Positions 21,561 through 30,100 of a stretch of 64,000 nt of DNA are shown here, one piece after another. The position numbers were made by a program, and so were the translations under genes. Position 1 is the stretch's first letter. Every line of letters starts with the position of its first letter. Origin of the DNA: Symbiodinium sp. CCMP2592 (taxonomy: Eukaryota > Sar > Dinophyceae > Suessiales > Symbiodiniaceae); NCBI GenBank assembly GCA_905221615.1, contig CAJNDT010002835.1, forward strand, positions 623,426 through 687,425, in the 5' to 3' direction. The notes under the pieces were generated by a model, which saw only the letters and a program-made list of their open reading frames with translations, searched no databases and had not been told where the DNA came from.

Positions 21561-24500
21561 ACCGCGCAGGTCTCATCGGGCCGCACGGCTTGGTAGCAGT
21601 GTGGCCACCCTTCCATCCAATGATCTCTGCACACAGGGATAGAAATGGCCGAGGCGTTTCTGAGTGAAGTGGCTCTGGCACGGCGAAAGCCTGATAGTCT
21701 GCGTGCTTCTCTTCGCGCGGACCTGTCTCCAGGAGGGCCAGTGGGCCGTTGCATGCTATATGACCAAGGTACAACGGCGCAGCTGAGGCCGGCGCTGTTG
21801 CGAAAGCGGGTGGTGCGCTGCCACTGAGATCTGACATCCATACAGACTCTAGAGATGGGGGCTGCAGCGTTTGGTCAGGCAGTGAGTGTGGCTTCCAGGT
21901 CCCCAGCCACAGCTGCCACCCGTGAGATGGACCTTGGGGTTGAGAAGTTCGGCGGGGCACGCAGGTCCGGGCTTTAGTGTGGCAGCAGAGTGAGTGCGTA
22001 AGGCAGCTAGGCAGGGTAGAGCCGCAGAGGGTCGTACTCACTTTTTGTAGCGGAAGCAGCCTGATCTGGGAGGAGTCACTCAGGGCTCTCCAGGCTCTCA
22101 AGGCTCGCAATGCTCTCAGTCTCCGTGGCAAGCGTCCAGGCCGACTCACACGAGGGCGATCTCTCGACTTCAACTTCCACGGTGACCCGCTGCTCCTCAG
22201 ATTCCGGGTGGTCAATATCCGGGATCCTGGCTTCGAACGGAACACGGGGAGGACGGTACCTGGTTTTGGCCTTGGAGTAGTCGGAGTCCAGCTGCAGGAC
22301 GGCAGCTGGTTCGTCCCAGTCAGGCTCCAGATGCCAGATGCTGGGTGCCGCCGCTGGGCCAGATGCCAGGGGCGGAGGTGCTCCCTTCGCCGATTTCTTG
22401 GGCATCTTTTTGGGCTTCGGCGGCATTCTCTTGGGGACCTCCTTCGGCGCCACATTGGAGCTGCTGCCCTGGCTGCCCTTGCTGGTTGCTGGGAGGCCTG
22501 GTCCTTCTGGATCGTGGTGTCGTGAGGAGCCTGGACCGGCAGCTTCTGAAGACGCTCGCGGGCGCTTCTTTGGAAGAGGGCGAAGCCTGCCTTCCGGCGT
22601 TGTCGCCAGTTTGGGCCGTGCCCGTGGCTGTGGTTCGGAGGCCGGCTGAGAGTCCTTCTGCAAGTCGTCGGCCTGGGGCTCATCAGCTTCCGGATCTCCT
22701 GCCCCCGCCCGCATCGACCGCCAGATGGCCATGGAGTACCTAGTGATAGGTGGAGGCACTCGTCTCCAGCGGGCTCTTTGCAGAGCGCGTCGCGTAGCCA
22801 GTTGTCGGGTCCTTCTGAGTGGGCATTGTCCTTGTCGTCCGCGAGGACGGAGTAGCCACCGAGGGTTGATCGGAACCATTGTGCACACGGCGGGTTGCTC
22901 ACGCTACACGAGGCAATGGCAGGGCGCCTGGGACTAATGCAAGCCTGGGCCTGTCTAGGAGTGCCTAGCATGGGGCTATGAGTCAAGCTTTGCACCGGGG
23001 TGGAGGGGAATTGGTCCTCCCTTGGAACCTGTGCTGCTCCCTGGACGTGTGCCATGCTGTTCTGCTGTGAGCAGCTCAGAGAACAGGCATCTTCAAGTGA
23101 GGCGCTGCTGGCAACAATGGCAGTCAGCTGCAGCAACCGGTGTAGCATGCAGTAACTTGGGATCCGAGGCCGCAGCAAGTCTGGTGCCGGAGGAGGGCAC
23201 GTATTTCCTTCGGCTGCGTCGTGCTTGGAGAAGGTACCTGCACTGGGACAAGTAAGGCAGTGTCGCCGCATGGCACGGTTGCAGCAACGAGTGTGGTGGA
23301 GGCAGGCACACCGGGCATGCCGCTGGAGAGCCACCTTCGGTGGCACAGTGCCAGCTAGGACACAAGTGTCGCGTGCAGCTCCGGCTGGGCCCCTGTCGTG
23401 GCAGGAGACGAGGGCGGTGCTAACCTCAGTACGGCATGCTTTGGTTGTGGTCGGCCCGGATGGCTCAGAGTGAGAAGGCTGAGCACTGCAACTATTGCTG
23501 CTAGCAGGGTGCCTGTGAACGGCAGTGCAGTAATTTTTCCGCCGGCTTGAACAGTGGATGACGTCCGGGTGAACCGGAAGAAGAGCACGCCAAGGAGGCA
23601 GTACCTGAGGCCAGTAGCCATGTCGAAGATGCTGTGGAAGAGGTTCTGCTGCACTGCTCCTTCTAGGGACCACCAGATCCAGATCCAGGTCCATTGGGCC
23701 CACTGGGACGGATATGGATCGTAATTGTCCATCCTTGAGTGTGGACCGTGGTAGTGGTGGAAGTGGGGGCAGCTGCTCGGATCGGTCGAGACGGAGGTCT
23801 GGGTCCCGGGTTAGAGGGGCCAGGGCTGACAGGTCCGCATCCTTTCGCAGGTGGTCTGGCTCCAAGCTCGTCGCTGGTGTAGGCAGTGGCGGTCCGCTCG
23901 GGGGACTGTTAGTCGTAAGTGGGCCTGGCGGATCCGTTGGCACAGCTGCTGGTAGGGGAGCCATGGCTCCTGCAGGGGCAGCCCATGGCAGCGGTGGGGC
24001 CGGCGAGGCCTCGGCGGTTGTCGGCACCGGAGGTGGCGGACCTCGTGGCGCGGCACTGGAGTCTGCCGGCGCATCTGGTGAGTCAGGGCTGCTGGGGGAC
24101 GTCGGCTCACTAGTGCTCTCCGCCGCAGCGGGCTTAGCCTTTGCTGAGGAAGCTGCAGAGCCCCTGCCTCTGCCACGGCCTCGCTGATTCCTCGGTGCCA
24201 TGAGGCCTTCCGCCTGTTGCCGGGCTGGCCTACAGAGTCTAGGCGGTCTCGAGCCACAGCAGCTACCGTGATTCCTCGGGTGACTCTGAGCACAAGGATG
24301 TAGTAGTGCACTGTGCTGCTGGGGCGGCTGCAGAGGAGCCAGTCTGGGCTGGCAAGGTGAAGGCTGCAGTCGCTGCAGTCGCTGAGGGCTCCCTGCGGGA
24401 TCGTGGGTAGCGGGAGTTGGCTCTAAGCATGGATGTCTCGGCAGGTGATGCCCGCACGCCAGGCTAGTTTTTCTCTGCATGCCTGGTCCTAGCTGAGCTC

Positions 24501-24795
24501 GGGTCCTTACGAGAGAAGCCTCACACTGTAGTGGATGAGGGCGGGCTCTGGTCACAGTCCTGCACCAAGGATCACTGCAGTGGTAGTGGAAACAGAGTGG
24601 CTGCAGCAGGACAGAGCTGAGGTGTCGACATGCTTTGGCACGGCTCTTGGCTGAGCTGGAGGAGCGAGGTCGCGAGGGCCGGCTGCCCGTGGTGGCGGAC
24701 TGGAGGAGTTTGGTGATGAGCTCTCCCGCTTGGAGGGGGCTTCCGGTTACAGGGCAGGTGGTGCCCGTTCTGGACCTCGGTGGATCGGTTGACAC
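21235..24795 (-). CDS. Long upstream open frame of the LINE-like element (ORF1-type region, composite)
   Basis: This is 1186 codons without a stop, upstream of pol and overlapping its first 108 codons. The most protein-like parts are the stretch from the Met at 24201 (MAPRNQ, then RGRGRGRG and a long Pro/Ala/Ser-rich tail), a segment near 22800 (NWLRDALCKEP) and the last 200 residues from the Met at 21837 (MSDLSG to the stop). That last segment has scattered Cys/His residues such as CGLCRLHYH. In between, other frames read better (22732-22076 and possibly 23732-23355), so the true products are probably several shorter proteins or a frame-shifted or spliced one. LINE ORF1 proteins bind element RNA. 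No CCHC, RRM or esterase signature is visible here, so the function is inferred only from position. Confidence 0.4.
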   Translation of the reverse strand: MSTDPPRSRTGTTCPVTGSPLQAGELITKLLQSATTGSRPSRPRSSSSAKSRAKACRHLSSVLLQPLCFHYHCSDPWCRTVTRARPHPLQCEASLVRTRAQLGPGMQRKTSLACGHHLPRHPCLEPTPATHDPAGSPQRLQRLQPSPCQPRLAPLQPPQQHSALLHPCAQSHPRNHGSCCGSRPPRLCRPARQQAEGLMAPRNQRGRGRGRGSAASSAKAKPAAAESTSEPTSPSSPDSPDAPADSSAAPRGPPPPVPTTAEASPAPPLPWAAPAGAMAPLPAAVPTDPPGPLTTNSPPSGPPLPTPATSLEPDHLRKDADLSALAPLTRDPDLRLDRSEQLPPLPPLPRSTLKDGQLRSISVPVGPMDLDLDLVVPRRSSAAEPLPQHLRHGYWPQVLPPWRALLPVHPDVIHCSSRRKNYCTAVHRHPASSNSCSAQPSHSEPSGPTTTKACRTEVSTALVSCHDRGPAGAARDTCVLAGTVPPKVALQRHARCACLHHTRCCNRAMRRHCLTCPSAGTFSKHDAAEGNTCPPPAPDLLRPRIPSYCMLHRLLQLTAIVASSASLEDACSLSCSQQNSMAHVQGAAQVPREDQFPSTPVQSLTHSPMLGTPRQAQACISPRRPAIASCSVSNPPCAQWFRSTLGGYSVLADDKDNAHSEGPDNWLRDALCKEPAGDECLHLSLGTPWPSGGRCGRGQEIRKLMSPRPTTCRRTLSRPPNHSHGHGPNWRQRRKAGFALFQRSARERLQKLPVQAPHDTTIQKDQASQQPARAARAAAPMWRRRRSPRECRRSPKRCPRNRRREHLRPWHLAQRRHPASGIWSLTGTNQLPSCSWTPTTPRPKPGTVLPVFRSKPGSRILTTRNLRSSGSPWKLKSRDRPRVSRPGRLPRRLRALRALRAWRALSDSSQIRLLPLQKVSTTLCGSTLPSCLTHSLCCHTKARTCVPRRTSQPQGPSHGWQLWLGTWKPHSLPDQTLQPPSLESVWMSDLSGSAPPAFATAPASAAPLYLGHIACNGPLALLETGPREEKHADYQAFAVPEPLHSETPRPFLSLCAEIIGWKGGHTATKPCGPMRPARCVRDVLAQARPTRQMQRRPQISLCHSAWRAELRDAATAEHVVAGDPAEFVPSPACGLCRLHYHQFAPDRTDAVEPAHPERLVPASASTSTIQTPSAALALALDLHSLD
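22076..22888 (-). CDS. Lys/Pro-rich acidic-tailed ORF within the LINE-like element
   Basis: An open frame of 270 codons. A more natural start is the internal Met at 22732 (MAIWRSM), giving 218 residues. The first part is acidic (DPEADEPQADD). The middle is strongly basic with KKRPR and PKPKKMPKK motifs that could bind nucleic acid or act as a nuclear signal. The end is acidic and Ser/Glu-rich (ETESIASLESLESPE). It overlaps the long frame described at 21235-24795, whose translation here becomes Arg/Ser/Pro-rich in the way a shadow frame does. The handover from the long frame to this one at about 22735 is a -1 step, the same direction as the pol-to-protease handover. No known family is recognised. 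A gag-like or RNA-binding role is inference. Confidence 0.4.
   Translation of the reverse strand: MCTMVPINPRWLLRPRGRQGQCPLRRTRQLATRRALQRARWRRVPPPITRYSMAIWRSMRAGAGDPEADEPQADDLQKDSQPASEPQPRARPKLATTPEGRLRPLPKKRPRASSEAAGPGSSRHHDPEGPGLPATSKGSQGSSSNVAPKEVPKRMPPKPKKMPKKSAKGAPPPLASGPAAAPSIWHLEPDWDEPAAVLQLDSDYSKAKTRYRPPRVPFEARIPDIDHPESEEQRVTVEVEVERSPSCESAWTLATETESIASLESLESPE
23355..23732 (-). CDS. Small hydrophobic ORF within the LINE-like element
   Basis: An open frame of 125 codons starting at its own Met (MDNYDPYPSQ), in the same phase as pol. It has a Trp-rich stretch at residues 11-22 and two hydrophobic segments, roughly residues 41-53 and 69-90 (TGTLLAAIVAVLSLLTLS), which could be membrane helices. 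It overlaps the long frame of the region, and only one of the two can be the main product. Membrane-type proteins are unusual in LINEs, so this may be a chance frame. The regular amino-acid composition and clean start argue weakly for coding. Confidence 0.25.
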   Translation of the reverse strand: MDNYDPYPSQWAQWTWIWIWWSLEGAVQQNLFHSIFDMATGLRYCLLGVLFFRFTRTSSTVQAGGKITALPFTGTLLAAIVAVLSLLTLSHPGRPQPKHAVLRLAPPSSPATTGAQPELHATLVS

Positions 24796-24970
24796 TGCCT
24801 GGGTGTGGCTGGCTCTGAGTCAGAGTAGTAGGAGTAGCTGTCGTCCTCCAGTGGTCGGCCTTGGTCTGCCCTGTGTTGTCTATAGAGGGCTGGGGGCATG
24901 ACAGGGGGACCTGGATGCACTGCTCTTGGTCTCGTCGAGGGCCGGTCAACTTGTCGAGAGGGGGAGGCAC
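24572..24970 (-). CDS. Short ORF in the leader region of the LINE-like element
   Basis: An open frame of 132 codons starting MPPPLDKLTG, rich in Gln, Thr and Pro, with no domain recognised. It lies between the frame ending at 25036 and the long frame starting at 24795, which it overlaps. It could be an untranslated leader that happens to be open. Listed because it continues a chain of open frames in one direction. Confidence 0.18.
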   Translation of the reverse strand: MPPPLDKLTGPRRDQEQCIQVPLSCPQPSIDNTGQTKADHWRTTATPTTLTQSQPHPGSVNRSTEVQNGHHLPCNRKPPPSGRAHHQTPPVRHHGQPALATSLLQLSQEPCQSMSTPQLCPAAATLFPLPLQ

Positions 24971-25035
24971 TTTCCCGAGGGGAATCCTTCTGTTGGACAG
25001 TGGTGCCGTTGGGAGCTGTATTCCGGCGTGGCTTC

Positions 25036-26059
25036 TTAGGCCGCGACGGTGTGCCCTGGGGCCGCGCTGGTTTGGAAGGAGGTGGCCTGTTCGCAGGGCT
25101 TCGAGACCGGGGTCTGCGCCTGGGCTTCGTGCTGGGCGGTCGTCGGGAACGCGAGGAGGAGCGCCGGCTGCGAGTCAGCGGACCTCAGGCGAATTGGGGC
25201 CGTCTCTGGCCTTGGTTCCAGGTCTCTGCTGTCTGGCTGCTGTTCTTGCATAAGCTGCTCATGTAAGCGCTGCATCCAACCTGGAGAGCGATGATAAAAC
25301 GCCTCGGAGTAGATGGTGCAGGGCGGAGGTGCAGCTTCTCGTGGGTGTCGAACAGCTTCACACTCCTGAGTGTACAGACGGTTCAGCCTGCCAGGTCGGG
25401 ACTGATCACGTCGCCGCTTGCTGTCTGACCGCGGCATCCCGTCAGGGGCCCTGAATATCAGGTCTATAGGGGACCAGGGCTGGTTTCCTGTTTGAGAGGT
25501 ACCCAGCTGCGTCAGAGGCCGGTCACAACACGACAGAGGAGCAACGCTGGCTGCAGGCAGTGGCGGTGGCCTGCTCGATGAGAGGGCCTGTGTGGTCGAC
25601 GGAGGTAGGCAGGCCTGAAGGTCTGTCAGGAACGGCGCCAGGCAGTTGCGGCAGGACAGAGCCGACATGTGTCGGAAGACTCTAGCACATGGGTCAGGGC
25701 AGTGACAGTGAGGCGCCGGCTCGGCGAGAGCTTGCGCCTGAGCATCGCGTGGGGCGGTCACATCGGCGTCCATGGAAGCAGGTGCCGAGAGACAGGCCAC
25801 CGCAGGCGAGGACCCCTCTAGCCTGGGTGCACGGGCAGAGGTGAGGGAATGACTGCAGACATAGTGCTCGGTGTGAGTCACGGGCAGTGTAGTCCTCATA
25901 GTAGGGTCACCTGGGCCAGTACAGGGGCAGGACAAGTGGGGATGGGTGTTAGCAGGGCCAAGAGCACAGGTCGTGAGCGCAAGCCAGTATCGATCTTTTG
26001 CTGTGGCCAGTATCAAGTCGGTGCTGCACTGCTGGGCAACTTGGCTGAAACGGCTTCCA
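25036..26059 (-). CDS. Second open frame of the LINE-like element, function unknown
   Basis: This is the lower part of a longer open frame (open upstream to 26823) that becomes protein-like just after the first small ORF stops at 26060. It has Cys/His-rich stretches (PHCHCPDPCARV, SALSCRNCL), then SPIDLIFRAPDGMP, and from the internal Met at 25437 a 133-residue segment with GWMQRLHEQLMQEQQ that looks helical. The Cys/His spacing does not fit CCHC or C2H2 patterns. The start is uncertain: Met 25437 gives a tidy small protein, but the sequence upstream also reads well. It may be an ORF1-type accessory product. Confidence 0.3.
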
Positions 26060-26515
26060 TCAAGACTTGTCTGTAGAAGGGAGAGAGCCTGGTGCCTTTG
26101 GTGTGGTCTCCGTACCGACAGGAGAGCGGGATCTCGATCGAGGGCGCTTTGGATCCTTAGAGCTGGAGGGCTTGGCCAGGGAAGCAAGAGTCCGCTCCGC
26201 TTCTTCAGCAGCTGCCATGAGATCCGCCGTGTCAATGGAGTCCGGAGAGCCCGGCTGGGCCTGAGGCTTCTGACAGCTCTGGGGCTCGTCAGTGGTCGGC
26301 AGGGGACCAGGGCGCAATGCAGTCGCTGATCCGATGCGGTCCCAGTTATTGGTGTTCCATACCTGATGGTGCAGCCCTGCCCTGTAGCGTTCTCGGACGA
26401 TCGTGTTGTCCAGGGTCTGATGCAAGCTGGCCAGCGTCTCGGCAAGGTTGACCTGCTCTGTGGGTGGAGGCGATCCTGATGGTGCCGCAGGTTGTTCTGA
26501 GGTTGGCCGCGACAT
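26060..26515 (-). CDS. First ORF of the LINE-like element (ORF1-type candidate)
   Basis: The frame encodes 151 residues from MSRPTSEQ to a TAA/TAG-type stop. It has a Pro/Ala-rich start, then a likely helix (NLAETLASLHQTLDNTIVRE) and the WNTNNWDRIG segment. Near the end there is an Ala/Glu helix (DLMAAAEEAERTLASLAK) and a basic RS-like patch (KRPRSRSRSP) that could bind RNA. It is the most upstream well-formed frame of the element, about 340 bp inside its 5' microsatellite edge, which is where LINE ORF1 would start. No family match can be named. Confidence 0.4.
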   Translation of the reverse strand: MSRPTSEQPAAPSGSPPPTEQVNLAETLASLHQTLDNTIVRERYRAGLHHQVWNTNNWDRIGSATALRPGPLPTTDEPQSCQKPQAQPGSPDSIDTADLMAAAEEAERTLASLAKPSSSKDPKRPRSRSRSPVGTETTPKAPGSLPSTDKS

Positions 26516-26854
26516 GGTTCGGCAGGGCCTCTGGGCACAGCAGGGGCCGGTATGCTGACACTAGGCAGTAGCTTGAGCCTGCAAGTATCGGCAGGAGCGC
26601 TGAGAAGGGACGGCAGGTCCTGGCTGTTGCTCCATATGCAGGGTAGCAGTACTAGCTGAGGCTCGCACCTCTCAGGCCAGAGCAAGTCGGCCACGGGCGG
26701 AGATTTGGTCCCAGCGGCTTGCGGATGGGGTGGAAAAGGATTGGGAGAGAGAAGGCAGGCCAGGAGGAGAAGGTGTGTAAGTACCATCCTGCAGCCTACT
26801 TCTACACTCACACACACACACACACGGACAGTCTTCGTTCGAGCCCAGATGCTT
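26516..26854 (-). other. Probable 5' untranslated region of the LINE-like element
   Basis: About 340 bp lie between the 5' TAG/CTA tract and the first ORF. It contains a short (TG)n run on the element strand (26809-26825). An open frame passes through it but is Leu/Pro-rich and shows no domain. Internal promoters of LINEs usually sit here, but none can be read by eye. Confidence 0.4.
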
Positions 26855-27121
26855 GGTAGTGGTAGTAGTAGTAGTAGTAGTAGTAGCAGCAGTAGCAGCA
26901 GCAGCAGTAGTAGTTGTAGTACTAGGTAGTAGTAAGTAGTAGTAAGTAGCAGCAGCAGCAGCAGTAGCAGCAGCAGCAGGAGGAGTAGTAGTAGTAGTAG
27001 TAGTGGTGGTAGTAGTGGTAGTAGTAGTCGTCGTCGTCGTCATAGTAGTAGTCGTCGTCGAAGTACTAGAAGTCGTAGTGGCAGTAGTAGTAGTAGTAGT
27101 AGTAGCAGTAGCAGTAGCAGT

Positions 27122-27153
<32 letters not shown>

Positions 27154-27192
27154 TAGTAGTAGTTGTTGTTGTAGTAGTAGTAGTAGTACCGC
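26855..27192. repeat. (TAG)n-rich tract at the 5' side of the LINE-like element
   Basis: Blocks of TAG, AGC, TCG and GTAG units span about 340 bp. On the element strand it reads CTA/TAC, the same orientation as the tract at the 3' end. Ser/Val/Thr-rich translations through it are artefacts. Confidence 0.92.
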
Positions 27193-30100
27193 ATGGTGGA
27201 ACTGAGTGCGAAGAATCGGCGCATGAATTATGAACGTTTGCAACCACTCTAAAGACAGTCATGGCGGCAACATCAAAGTATTGATTTTGTCGCGGTTCAG
27301 AAGCGTCAAGGCCTCAACAGTTCTGTTGATTCGGCAATGTTGAGCCTACTACAGACATCACCACACAAAGTCAGCCATCCATATCATTTCTCGGCGAATC
27401 CGTTCAGGAGCGGCTTATTCTCAACCACAGCTTCGTGAGTTTTGAGCAGATGGAGGCCTGCGCGGAGGGCTCCAGGACTTGGGCACAACGATTCATCAAC
27501 TGCATTCGGGTGCGGTAAGGGTTGTCTTACGGCTTCACAAGGTTTGCTTACAGACTGTTTTCGAGAAATCATGCACGCTGCAGACGAACAGTGCGCACCT
27601 TTTTGTGCTTTTCCTGGCGATGTCGTCATGTTCGACCGATTGCACAACAATAGGGTGGAAGTCCAAAGACATACCTGCAGCTTCCTATGCTCCCAGGGGG
27701 TTTTCTGATGGAAAACGACCTGAAAGCTTTTTTGGAACTCAAGGATGGCAGGCTCTCGCTGCACTTCGAAAGCACGGACGCAAAGCAGGTCTTGCCTCCA
27801 GCTTCTTTGCTGCACTCGGGGATCTGCGTCGCGATTCTCAGGATGTGGTCGGTTTGAACCGCAGCTATTTCATTGTGCCACGCCCTGCACACCCGTCTGC
27901 ATCCGACTCATGAACTACAAGGAGAGGCTGAAGGCCAACGGGCCAAGAACTTTAGCTAGTCCAGTTACCACCACATAGGAGCACGCCGTCGGCATTTGAT
28001 AGACCTTCAGTCAAAGGCCCTCGAAGCTCGACCGGCCCGGATTTCGCAGTTCTTGCTTACAAGACATGCTGAATATAGGAAATGCAAAATACCCGAAGAA
28101 TACTTGACGGTGTTGCAGAGAACACGGTGAGGCGCCAGCTAGAAGGATAAGAGGTCCCCGAATCGGTGGAGGAAAGGATTTGGGCTTCGGAATGCACGGT
28201 TTCGCTGGTAGTACGAGGTTTGCGTCTTGGGTTCCTTGTCGGGACGGGCAGTTTCAATGTCTGAAACTGTGATCAGTAACCGGCAGTTTAACCCTAGATC
28301 CCTAGATTGTAAACCGACCATAAATTCTGGAATCATGGTCCTAAAACCCAGTTTCTAGTGAAGTGTAAATCCCAACTCCAGGCCGGAGGCAGACCATGAA
28401 CCCGAAAACCTCCTTGTAGCACCCAAGGTTCATTGTGACTTCCTGGTCGCTGCGGACGGTGCCCCGGCACATTTTTCATGGTAGCGAAGGGGAAGTTTGA
28501 AGTTCGAGGTTCAAGGTCTATGGCACGGTTCTCGTCAGGTTGCCATGACCGGTCTTCCGGAAGGTCGGTTGTGTCATCATGACGGAAAAGACCTCTTCTG
28601 AATCAACCCAGGCTCCCAAGTCTCTCACAACATCTCTCAAGCGTCCTCTGAAATAATACTCTTCGGGCTCTTCAAGCTACAACTGCTTTACTGACGGAGC
28701 TCGAAACTCGAAGAGACCGCTTAGAGTCCGAAGCAGCGCATTGCTCAGAGACGTCAGTCTCATTCGCCGTGTCACCAGCAACCTATTGAAGTGTCAGTGA
28801 AGGCTTATATGGACATGTATGGGATGGAGCCTTATACACCCGAGCTTCAAACCCGAAAGGTAGCATCACTCACACGGCAGCAGGAGCCTTTTTAATCTCT
28901 AAGCACCCACACGCTGAATGCCGAAATCTCCACCCTGCGAGATCAAAGAGCCAATAGCCGGATCGTGCCCCTTCGATGAAGGTTTAACGTCTTCAAGTCA
29001 CCTCCGAGAAGTGGATGAGCTGCCCCGTAGCAGAGCGAGAAGTCGATGCAGACCGCAACACCGGCGGGTTTACGGAATAAACGCCGCACCATGCGATGCA
29101 GCACAATGCACCACACAGACAAAGACCAGTATGGAGAAGAAGGTGACCAGATGTTGCCCTGCACAGGGACCTGTTGCCGAAGAACAGTGCCACGAAGTGA
29201 GCAGCCGCAGCTGCACCTCAAGGAAGTTCCCGCCCATCGTTGAGCAGCATCGCGACCGTAGTCGAGCGTCGCCGAGCCAGCAGCAAAAGGCTGCAGCACC
29301 AAACGAATCAGAACCAGCGGAGCGGAGTCCGCCGGGAGCCGACCACCAACCACCGTCTCGCCCACGAAGAGCCAGAGGTAACAAAACCAGAACAAAATTG
29401 ACGGCTCGGCTAGCTAGCCACTCTTACGCGGTGGCCTCAAAGGTCGTCAGCGACACAAGTGTCTCCCCATCCACACCCGCGTAGGAAGTGTGACGGCCTA
29501 GGTGGGGCCGAGCAGGCACGGCAGAGCCGTGGGAAACACGCCAAGACCTCCTCCCAAACAGAAAAGCGGCCTGTAGGATTCCTCAAGGCCGGCGCAAAGC
29601 TCGTTCGCCCGTAGGAACCCGTAGGCTGGCGGAGCGCACGCCCCGGCGCTGGCCACCGCAACACCTAGTGCTCACGACCCGGGGTCGTCGCCCAGCGGGC
29701 CGTGCTCCTTGATGAGCAGGCCACCACATCACCCACTCTTACGATGCAGGTCTCAGATTTATTCCAGGTTGACTCCCGCCGCTGCTTCATACAGCGGCCC
29801 CTCTCTGGAGAGGGGGATCGCGCCCCTGCGAAACCACAGAGGTCACATGGATTATATTGGAGGAGGCTGCAACAACTGCAAGCACTTTTTGTCGTAAACG
29901 CAGCAGCTTAAGCCATGAATGTTAACCCTAATATTCACAACGACTGGTCCATCGGACTAGGTCTCAAGAGCCGAGTTCGTGCTGCGCTTTTGGGGGCCGC
30001 CGAGCCCAGGCGATTCCGCTTCAAGTGTCTGGGTGTTGTATTCCTGGTTACACGGACTAAGTTGCCCGTGTTTGCGACTATTACTCGAGCAAGGCGTAAA

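Larger units (their letters stand above)
14676..26854 (-). mobile_element. LINE-like non-LTR retrotransposon with zinc fingers and a USP-type protease
   Basis: The element spans about 12 kb, read on the minus strand. In order it has several ORF1-type open frames (26515 to 21235), a long pol frame with an EEP endonuclease and a reverse transcriptase, four C2H2/C2HC fingers, a helical region, and then a peptidase C19 (ubiquitin-specific protease) domain in the -1 frame ending at 14791. No LTRs, integrase, RNase H or restriction-like endonuclease were seen, so it is a target-primed (APE-type) element. TAG/CTA microsatellite DNA borders both ends, so target-site duplications cannot be read by eye. 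The pol frame has no internal stop over 2009 codons, which suggests a young or selected copy. The outer boundaries are set by the microsatellite edges and are approximate. Confidence 0.85.

Noticed and set aside
26672..27262. Frame of 196 codons rich in Thr running into the LINE 5' side
   Set aside because: Mostly CTA/CAC repeat; the non-repeat end has no motif.
28918..29484. 188-codon frame on the plus strand
   Set aside because: No motif, and the antisense is open for 150 codons over the same span. It could be an exon but cannot be supported.
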